64,000 nucleotides of DNA from Maribacter sp. BPC-D8 (GTDB lineage: Bacteria; Bacteroidota; Bacteroidia; Flavobacteriales; Flavobacteriaceae): contig NZ_CP128187.1 of NCBI RefSeq assembly GCF_035207705.1, forward strand, positions 1,860,001-1,924,000, given 5' to 3'. Made by a program: the position numbers and the translations under genes. Every line of letters starts with the position of its first letter. The first letter of the stretch is position 1. This document shows, piece after piece, positions 56,638 through 64,000 of this stretch. The notes below the pieces were generated by a model. It saw only the letters and a list, made by a program, of their open reading frames with translations, searched no databases and was not told the DNA's origin.

Positions 56638-59397
56638 TTGGACCGCCAAACCTTTACAAAAATAGGATATATAGCCTTGCAATCAAACAAACATTACTTA
56701 CTTTTCCTATTCTTCGTCTTTGCCAATGCTTTTTACGCTGTTGGTCAAGAAGGTAAAATCACGACTCTTAATATCAAAGCAGAAAGAGATTCAATAATCG
56801 CGCCATTGTTTCCGCCAACCGCTATAAGAGACTCCATTGCCAATGATTCTTTAGTTGCTGATTCTCTAAATCAAAAACCACCTTTACTGTTAGATAAAAT
56901 AACATACAAGGCAAAAGACTATGTAAAATTAAGTCAAAAAGAAAATAAAATTTACCTCTATAACGAAGCAGAAATCTATTATCAAGATACCGAACTAAAA
57001 GCTGGTGTTATTATAATGGATTATATAAAAAATGAAGTTTATGCCGGTAGAATGATAGATTCTTTAGGCAATTATACGCAACTACCTTACTTCAAACAAG
57101 GCACCAATATTGTTATACCAGATTCTATTCGCTTTAATTTTGACACTCAAAAAGCACTTATCTGGAATTCGAGAACAGAACAACAAGCAGCAGCAGGTGC
57201 TTTAGGTAGTGATGCTATGAAAGTTTATGCTGAAATCACCAAAAAGGAAAATGACTCGGTCTATTTTTTAAGTGAAGGAAAGCTGACCACATCTACAGAT
57301 ACTATAAACCCAGATTATTACATACGTGTAAGAAAAGCAAAATTTGTACCTAAAAAGAAGGTAATTGCTGGTTTCAGTAATTTATATATTGCAGATGTAC
57401 CAACGCCTATTGCTATGCCTTTTGCATATTTTCCACTTTCGCAAGGTAGATCCGCAGGTATTTTAATGCCCTCTTTTGGTAATGACCCAAATACAGGGTA
57501 TTTTCTACAGGACATGGGATACTATGTACCTTTAGGAGATTATGCAGATGTTACACTTTCTGGAGATTTTTACACCAATGGTAGTTACGCATTTAGAACC
57601 GCTTCTATTTACACGAAACGCTATAAATATCGAGGTAATATTAACTTAAGATTTGAAAATCAAGTTACTAGTCAAAAAGGCTTTAGTGACTATAGTTTGT
57701 CAAGAAATTATAATATTCAATTTTCACATTCGCAGGATACTAAATCGAGTCCGAATTCACGATTTTCAGCGTCTGTAAACTTGGGTAGTAGTGAGTATTA
57801 CCGAAATTCTTTACAACAACGAAATTTACCCAATACCCAGAATAACACCTTATCATCATCGATATCGTATTCCAAAACGTTTCCCAATTATCCGTCGGTG
57901 AATATGAGTTTAACGGCTACACATTCGCAATTAACTTCAGCTACTGCCACAGAATCTGATACAGATAACATCACCATGACCTTACCTACATTTCAAGCAA
58001 GTGTAGAGCGTATTTACCCTTTCGTAAAGCGAGATGGCATAAAAAAGGGAATTATTGACAACATCAATTTTCAGTATAGTGTAAATGCACAAAATAGGCT
58101 TACTACTAACGATGAAGATTTTTTAACTACCAAAATGTTCGACAATGCTCGTGCAGGTGTTAGTCACAGTATCCCAATTGCAACCAACTTCAAAGTAGCC
58201 AAATTTTTTAGTGTTAGTGTCGGTGGTAACTATGAAGATGTTTGGTCTTTAGAAACGTACAACAGAAGTTATGACAATGACCTAGAAGAAGTCGTAATAG
58301 ATACTGTTAGCGGATTTGACCGTTACAACACCTATAATTTCAGCGCAAGTGTTGGAACCACCCTATATGGAACCTATGTTTTTGGTGAGGACAAAAAATT
58401 TCAAGCTCTAAGGCACACCGTAAGACCATCATTGAGCTATGGCTATGCGCCATCATTTGAACAGTTTTACGACGAGTATCTTGACGAAGATGGTGTCGAT
58501 GTACAATACAGTCGATTTCAAGGAACATTAAACGGAGCACCATCATTAGGAAAATCTAATAGCCTAAGCTTCTCTTTAGCCAATACATTAGAAGCAAAAG
58601 TAAGAGATAAGGATTCCACCAAAACTGAACCCAAGAAAATATCGCTATTAAGCAATTTTAATATTTCTACGGGATATAATTTTGAGTCAGATTCCTTAAA
58701 ATTGAATCCGGTGAGTATTAACGGAGGTACTAACATACTTGACAACAAGATGTCTATTAACTTTTCTGCCGGCTTAGACCCTTATGCAATTGATAACAAC
58801 GGAACTCGAATAGACACTTGGAATATTGATAATGGCGGAAGTCTTTTTAGATTAACAAGAGCAAACGCCAATGTATCATACTCCATTAGCAGCGAAATGT
58901 TCGGTAAAAAAGACGATAAAGACAGAGATGACGAAGAAGAGCTAGACCCCTTTGATTATGTAGCTCAAAGTGGTGGTAGAGATGATGACCTTTTTGGTAG
59001 AGCCGATGATTTCAATTCTAACCCCGTTAGAAAAGATGATAAAAATTCTGATGTAGAGAATCCAATATTCGGCACCAAAATTCCATGGAACTTTAGACTT
59101 GCCTATTCTGCCAACTACAGCAATTCAGCTCGACAAAGTGAGTTTAGCAGTCACTCATTAATGTTCTCTGGAGATATAGAACTTGCACCACGTTGGTCTG
59201 TAGGCGGATCCTCTGGTTACGATTTCAAAAACCAAGGTTTTACATTAACCCAATTGCGTTTTCAAAGAGATTTAAAGAGTTTTACCATGCGTTTTAATTG
59301 GACACCCTTCGGAACTTATAAAAGATGGTACTTCTTTATCGGTATAGATTCTTCGATACTTAAAGATCTTAAGTGGGAAAACAGAAGCCAAAACTAA
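56638..59397 (+). CDS. lptD: LptD-like LPS assembly outer membrane protein
   Basis: The protein of about 919 residues has a signal region (LLFLFFVFANAFYAVGQ), a LptA-like beta-jellyroll part (about 75-260; NKIYLYNEAEIYYQDTELKAG) and a long C-terminal beta-barrel with regularly spaced aromatic residues and SLSYGYAPSFEQFYDEYL. It should insert LPS into the outer leaflet with LptE. No ATG fits the N-terminus. TTG at 56638 or the TTG codon near 56677, just before the hydrophobic stretch, is the likely start; the upstream stop at 56590-56592 limits the choice. It is followed 19 bases later by ridA, a common flavobacterial order. Confidence 0.88.
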   Translation: MDRQTFTKIGYIALQSNKHYLLFLFFVFANAFYAVGQEGKITTLNIKAERDSIIAPLFPPTAIRDSIANDSLVADSLNQKPPLLLDKITYKAKDYVKLSQKENKIYLYNEAEIYYQDTELKAGVIIMDYIKNEVYAGRMIDSLGNYTQLPYFKQGTNIVIPDSIRFNFDTQKALIWNSRTEQQAAAGALGSDAMKVYAEITKKENDSVYFLSEGKLTTSTDTINPDYYIRVRKAKFVPKKKVIAGFSNLYIADVPTPIAMPFAYFPLSQGRSAGILMPSFGNDPNTGYFLQDMGYYVPLGDYADVTLSGDFYTNGSYAFRTASIYTKRYKYRGNINLRFENQVTSQKGFSDYSLSRNYNIQFSHSQDTKSSPNSRFSASVNLGSSEYYRNSLQQRNLPNTQNNTLSSSISYSKTFPNYPSVNMSLTATHSQLTSATATESDTDNITMTLPTFQASVERIYPFVKRDGIKKGIIDNINFQYSVNAQNRLTTNDEDFLTTKMFDNARAGVSHSIPIATNFKVAKFFSVSVGGNYEDVWSLETYNRSYDNDLEEVVIDTVSGFDRYNTYNFSASVGTTLYGTYVFGEDKKFQALRHTVRPSLSYGYAPSFEQFYDEYLDEDGVDVQYSRFQGTLNGAPSLGKSNSLSFSLANTLEAKVRDKDSTKTEPKKISLLSNFNISTGYNFESDSLKLNPVSINGGTNILDNKMSINFSAGLDPYAIDNNGTRIDTWNIDNGGSLFRLTRANANVSYSISSEMFGKKDDKDRDDEEELDPFDYVAQSGGRDDDLFGRADDFNSNPVRKDDKNSDVENPIFGTKIPWNFRLAYSANYSNSARQSEFSSHSLMFSGDIELAPRWSVGGSSGYDFKNQGFTLTQLRFQRDLKSFTMRFNWTPFGTYKRWYFFIGIDSSILKDLKWENRSQN

Positions 59398-59416
59398 CAT
59401 CTAAATTTTATTGACC

Positions 59417-59797
59417 ATGAAAAAAATCATCAATACAGTTAATGCTCCTTCACCTATAGGACCATACAATCAAGCAACTTTAAGCAACGGAACCTTATAT
59501 ATTTCTGGTCAAATTCCTTTAGACCCTAAAAGTGGAGAATTGGTTTCTGGAGATATAAAACTAGAGACAAAACAGTCTATGGAAAATTTAAAGGCCATTT
59601 TAACCGAAGCTGAAATGACCTTTGAAAATGTTGTGAAGTCGTCTATTTTTCTTAGTGACATGAAACAATTCACTGAAGTAAACGAAGTATATGCTTCTTA
59701 TTTTAATGCAGAAACTGCACCAGCAAGAGAAACAGTAGAAGTTGCAAATTTACCTAAGTTCGTAAATGTTGAAATTTCTATGATTGCCGTAAAATAA
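59417..59797 (+). CDS. ridA: RidA family enamine/imine deaminase
   Basis: From ATG 59417 the protein has 126 residues; a TTG two codons upstream is less likely. It matches RidA closely: APSPIGPYNQA at the N-terminus, LYISGQIPLDP, and the catalytic Arg in APARETVEVANLP. RidA hydrolyses reactive 2-aminoacrylate and related imines made by PLP enzymes. It follows lptD by 19 bases and converges on the GlcNAc kinase gene with a 4-base gap. Confidence 0.95.
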   Translation: MKKIINTVNAPSPIGPYNQATLSNGTLYISGQIPLDPKSGELVSGDIKLETKQSMENLKAILTEAEMTFENVVKSSIFLSDMKQFTEVNEVYASYFNAETAPARETVEVANLPKFVNVEISMIAVK

Positions 59798-59801
59798 AAT
59801 C

Positions 59802-60653
59802 TTACATATTAGATCTGTGAAAATCGACCAAACCTTCAATAGGTCTTTGTCTAATTACACCAACAATTAAATCATTTCTAAGCAATACAGAAGTTAATTC
59901 ATCTCTTAGATAATGCGCAATACTTCCTACAAAATTGATTGGAACCTTCGTCGCCAATTCAAATTGCATTACGTAGTTATTTATAAATTGCTGAAAGCCT
60001 TTATCTATAACACCTTTAGCATACGGGTGATCTTTGTTCTCTATTAAAAAACGAGCAAAGGTTGCTAAGTACGTATTTGGGTTAGGCTGCTTGTATAAGT
60101 TTTCTTTGATTACATCAGCATCCAAATCATGAGAAGCAGCAAATTTATGTGCTAAATCAGACGGCATTTTATGAAAATAGTAATCACGAATAAGCTTACG
60201 CCCAAAGAAATTTCCACTACCATCATCCATAGGTATATAACCCAATGATGTTACTTTCTGAAATAACTGATTACCATCATAATAACTACAGTTAGAACCC
60301 GTACCCAAAATACAAACGATACCTTGATGACCAACTTTTGTTGTAGCAAATATGGCAGCATACGTATCTTCTTTTACATCGGCTTTTGCATTAGGGAAAT
60401 AATCTTTAAAGATTGCCTTTAAAAATAACTTCATACGATCGGTACCACAACCGGCACCATAGAAATAAAGGTGTGACACCTTTTCTCTATTTTTAGAAAG
60501 TTCAAAATTATTCGCTAAGCGATCTTCAATAACATCTTTCGTCAACACCTCAGGACTCAACCCTAAAGTTTGCGTTAAAAAAAGTTGTTCGCCATTTTCA
60601 TCCAATGCAATCCAATCTGACTTGGTCGCACCACTATCTACTATTAAAATCAT
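59802..60653 (-). CDS. N-acetylglucosamine kinase-like BadF/BadG-family protein
   Basis: The 283-residue protein has the actin-like ATPase fold: phosphate loop VDSGATKSDWIALD at the start, the second phosphate motif LGTGSNCSYYDG near residue 117, and GYIPMDDGSGNFFGRKLI. These match the BadF/BadG/BcrA family members that act as GlcNAc or glucosamine kinases and are common in Bacteroidota. It probably phosphorylates amino sugars recovered from peptidoglycan, which fits the NagZ-like GH3 protein nearby. It forms a minus-strand run with gapA and pfkA but is separated from them by a terminator. Confidence 0.85.
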   Translation of the reverse strand: MILIVDSGATKSDWIALDENGEQLFLTQTLGLSPEVLTKDVIEDRLANNFELSKNREKVSHLYFYGAGCGTDRMKLFLKAIFKDYFPNAKADVKEDTYAAIFATTKVGHQGIVCILGTGSNCSYYDGNQLFQKVTSLGYIPMDDGSGNFFGRKLIRDYYFHKMPSDLAHKFAASHDLDADVIKENLYKQPNPNTYLATFARFLIENKDHPYAKGVIDKGFQQFINNYVMQFELATKVPINFVGSIAHYLRDELTSVLLRNDLIVGVIRQRPIEGLVDFHRSNM

Positions 60654-60666
60654 ATACCGAATGTCT

Positions 60667-60712
60667 TTAAAAAATAAACCTGAAAATAAGGAAAAACTGC
60701 CTCATTTTCAGG
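60667..60712 (-). terminator. Terminator after gapA
   Basis: CCTGAAAATaAGG and CCTcATTTTCAGG form a 12-bp stem with one mismatch around an 8-base loop. On the minus strand it is followed by TTTATTTTTT. It starts 29 bases past the gapA stop. Confidence 0.88.
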
Positions 60713-60740
60713 ATATATCTTTGTTATACTAAAATGATGG

Positions 60741-61760
<1,020 letters not shown>

Positions 61761-61766
61761 TTAAAA

Positions 61767-62753
61767 TTATGTAGTCATTATTTCTGAAACTCTTATAAGC
61801 TCCTTATCAATTTTTGTATGCCCTTTAATCGCCTTGTTGATTGGCGTTAATGTAAGTTTGTTATCTTGTATACCCACCATAAGGTTTGTTTTACCCTCTA
61901 ACAAAGCCTCTACAGCCTTTACTCCCATTCTACTTGCAAGCACACGATCATAACAAGATGGCGCACCACCTCTTTGCATATGCCCTAGTACAGATACACG
62001 CACGTCATATATTGGTAAATGTTCCTCAACATATTCTTTAAGTTCGAATACATTTTTACCAGATTTATCACCTTCGGCAACAATTACAATACTTGAAGAT
62101 TTACCTGACTCTTTACTTCTTTTTAAAGATTCAAGTAATCTATCTAAACCTAAATTCTCTTCTGGTATTAAAATTTCTTCAGCACCTGCACCAACACCTG
62201 CGTTCAATGCAATATGACCAACATCTCTACCCATTACTTCTACGAAGAAAAGCCTGTTGTGAGAACTTGCCGTATCTCTAATTTTATCAATACATTCTAC
62301 CACAGTATTTAACGCCGTGTCAAAACCTAATGTGAATGTTGTACCGAAAATATCATTATCAATAGTACCAGGTATACCTATAACAGGAAAATTGTATTCT
62401 CTGTTAAATATCATGGCACCAGTAAAACTACCATCACCACCTATTACAACAAATGCATCTATTCCTGCTTTTAGTAACTCCTCATGCGCTGTTTTTCTAC
62501 CTTCTGGAGTTCTAAAATCATCGCAACGAGCAGACTTAAGTATAGTACCACCTTTATTAATAATATTATTTACACTACGGGCGTCCATTGGTTTAAAATC
62601 GCCCTCTATCATACCTTGATACCCTCTATAGATTCCAACACAATCTACCTTCAAGTATGCACACGTACGAACAACTGATCTTATGGCAGCATTCATACCT
62701 GGTGAATCACCTCCTGAAGTCAGTACTGCTATTTTTTTTATTTCTGAAGACAT
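61767..62753 (-). CDS. pfkA: ATP-dependent 6-phosphofructokinase
   Basis: The 328-residue protein has LTSGGDSPGMNAAIRS (ATP site), VIGGDGSFTGA and IPGTIDNDI with the catalytic Asp in TIDND, and VEVMGRDVGHIAL. The GGDGS motif indicates the ATP-dependent enzyme rather than the PPi-dependent one, which usually has GGDDS. It lies just upstream of gapA, so the two glycolytic genes form an operon ending at the terminator near 60690. Confidence 0.96.
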   Translation of the reverse strand: MSSEIKKIAVLTSGGDSPGMNAAIRSVVRTCAYLKVDCVGIYRGYQGMIEGDFKPMDARSVNNIINKGGTILKSARCDDFRTPEGRKTAHEELLKAGIDAFVVIGGDGSFTGAMIFNREYNFPVIGIPGTIDNDIFGTTFTLGFDTALNTVVECIDKIRDTASSHNRLFFVEVMGRDVGHIALNAGVGAGAEEILIPEENLGLDRLLESLKRSKESGKSSSIVIVAEGDKSGKNVFELKEYVEEHLPIYDVRVSVLGHMQRGGAPSCYDRVLASRMGVKAVEALLEGKTNLMVGIQDNKLTLTPINKAIKGHTKIDKELIRVSEIMTT

Positions 62754-62915
62754 TGAAAAATTTAAGCCAACGAAAGTAAGAAATCTTAGTTGAAATTGGA
62801 ATAAAAGTCAGTCGCATTTTAAGAAAAAATCAACGAAAAGGATTTCGTTGTAACAGATTAACAATCAAATTCTTAAATTTTGTTATTTATTCACAAAAAG
62901 AAAAGTATTCAACTA

Positions 62916-64000
62916 TTAATTTAATGATTTTGGCTTATCGTAAAAACGGATTAAGCTATCATTACCCATGACAGAAGATGGGTTTTCGATTTCTTTTACA
63001 GGTTCTTCTTTTTCAACTGGCTTAGTGGCCAATATTTTTTGAAAAAGTTCTTTGAAATTATTAAAATCTACTTCGTAAGATATACCAGCCCCTTGAGTAG
63101 AGCCTTGTTGATCAGACAAATATGCCTGTATTTCACTTTGTCTACTAAAGAAATTAGCACTTAAAGTACCTTCTTCGTTTAATAATACCTGTATTTCAAA
63201 ATCACCTGCTACCAATGTCTCGCTAGAAGCACCTACCGGTACACCTACTTTACCATTAAATAGTATTCTATCTGATATTTGCGTAGATACCGTAACCCCT
63301 ATTCTATCATCAGTTTCTATATCTGCCGATCGATCAAGTATACCTTGCTCATAAGAAAGACCTAGATTAAACTTATCATTACCTCCACTTAGAATTGAGT
63401 TTAAAATACTCGATGCACTTTGAACCAAGTTACCGGTTATCGCCTGTTGGTTTATACCACTTTGTGAATTCACAAAAGTACCTTGTGCTAATAAGAATAT
63501 GGCATTCTTCTCTTCAACCGTTGGATCCTGTAAAGTATATTCTAATTCTGACTTAACTATAGAGCTCGTACCAGGGAATTCGATTCCAAAATCAATATCT
63601 GGACTTTGTAATTCTCCTGTTAAACTAATAATAACATCTGTTGGTATTCTACGTGTAAATCCGGCATCTTCAAGTAATGGAGCAGGATTGGCATTTAAAG
63701 AGTACACCGCTTCCATATTCAAGATTGCCTCTAATGGCTTTTGATCCCAATTTATAGTTCCACCCGGTTTTACCTTAAACCTTTTATCAATTATTCCGCC
63801 GAACTTATAATTAAAGTCTCCTGTAACTACAACATAATCACCATACATTTCAAACTTACCATTGGTATTGATCTGTATTAAAATAATACCTACTCCAGTA
63901 CCCTTTAAAGAACTTCCTGTTTTGGTATCAGTTACAATTTCAACCTCGGCATCGGGTGTGATATCTAAATTGAACTCTAACTCCAACCCTTGATAATCTT
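62916..64000 (-). CDS. TamB-like translocation/assembly protein, C-terminal part
   Basis: The frame is open to the end of the window, so the first part of the protein is missing. The visible 360 residues carry the TamB (DUF490) C-terminal domain: GLELEFNLDITPDAEV, GDYVVVTGDFNYKFGG, IIDKRFKVKPGGTINW, DPTVEEKNAIFLLAQG, and a beta-rich segment ending with FFSRQSEIQ. TamB-family proteins span the periplasm and help assemble outer-membrane components or carry phospholipids. A charged tail follows (about the last 50 residues, rich in Glu and Lys). The stop at 62916 is 162 bases from pfkA; the gap shows no feature I can support. Confidence 0.88.
   Translation of the reverse strand, partial: DYQGLELEFNLDITPDAEVEIVTDTKTGSSLKGTGVGIILIQINTNGKFEMYGDYVVVTGDFNYKFGGIIDKRFKVKPGGTINWDQKPLEAILNMEAVYSLNANPAPLLEDAGFTRRIPTDVIISLTGELQSPDIDFGIEFPGTSSIVKSELEYTLQDPTVEEKNAIFLLAQGTFVNSQSGINQQAITGNLVQSASSILNSILSGGNDKFNLGLSYEQGILDRSADIETDDRIGVTVSTQISDRILFNGKVGVPVGASSETLVAGDFEIQVLLNEEGTLSANFFSRQSEIQAYLSDQQGSTQGAGISYEVDFNNFKELFQKILATKPVEKEEPVKEIENPSSVMGNDSLIRFYDKPKSLN

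Overview
The window is AT-rich chromosomal DNA from a Bacteroidota bacterium, most likely a marine member of the Flavobacteriaceae; I do not assign a genus. The evidence is a type IX secretion C-terminal sorting domain, lipoproteins with Bacteroidota-style lipoboxes, TAnnTTTG promoter boxes, a BshA bacillithiol enzyme, an IcmF-type fused mutase and a flavobacterial LptD/RidA/MlaD/amidase neighbourhood.

Layout. 1-5.4 kb: end of mnmE, miaE, a fused B12-dependent acyl-CoA mutase (icmF type) and, divergent from it, a cytoplasmic BtuF-like protein. 5.7-32.1 kb: a Wzx/Wzy-type capsule or exopolysaccharide locus. It holds a CpsB-type phosphatase, Wzc kinase, Wza export lipoprotein, PglF-type dehydratase, PglE-type aminotransferase, three uronic-acid nucleotide-sugar genes, an accessory block (acyl-CoA-dehydrogenase-fold flavoprotein, FemAB-like transferase, probable alpha-toroid lipoprotein), a decayed IS30 element, then wzy, wzx, glycosyltransferases, an acetyltransferase, a PglC-like initiating transferase, and an ATP-grasp/HAD pair. 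One glycosyltransferase is broken by a frameshift in a poly-A stretch. 32.2-45.6 kb: a large HAD-family protein, an 8-kb gene for a secreted PQQ-type dehydrogenase/dihaem cytochrome/PKD protein, a small lipoprotein, a PurN-like formyltransferase and a second FemAB-like protein. 45.7-64 kb: mostly housekeeping and envelope genes: OmpA protein, bshA, GH3-serine hydrolase fusion, two Fe-S proteins, MlaD-like protein, amidase, lptD, ridA, GlcNAc kinase, gapA, pfkA and the 3' part of tamB.

How the genes fit together. PglF- and PglE-type enzymes should make a UDP-4-amino-4,6-dideoxy-HexNAc, which the PglC-like enzyme could load onto undecaprenyl phosphate. UDP-glucose dehydrogenase, UDP-glucuronate epimerase and a UDP-HexNAc dehydrogenase supply acidic sugars. 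Glycosyltransferases build the repeat unit, Wzx flips it, Wzy polymerises it, and Wza/Wzc with CpsB control export. The flavoprotein, FemAB-like proteins, formyltransferase, acetyltransferase and ATP-grasp enzyme have no standard place in this scheme. They suggest that the sugar amino or carboxyl groups carry unusual modifications, which is the most promising undescribed chemistry here. The other striking item is the giant surface redox protein with four copies of a module I do not recognise.

I saw no tRNA, rRNA, CRISPR array or convincing riboswitch.
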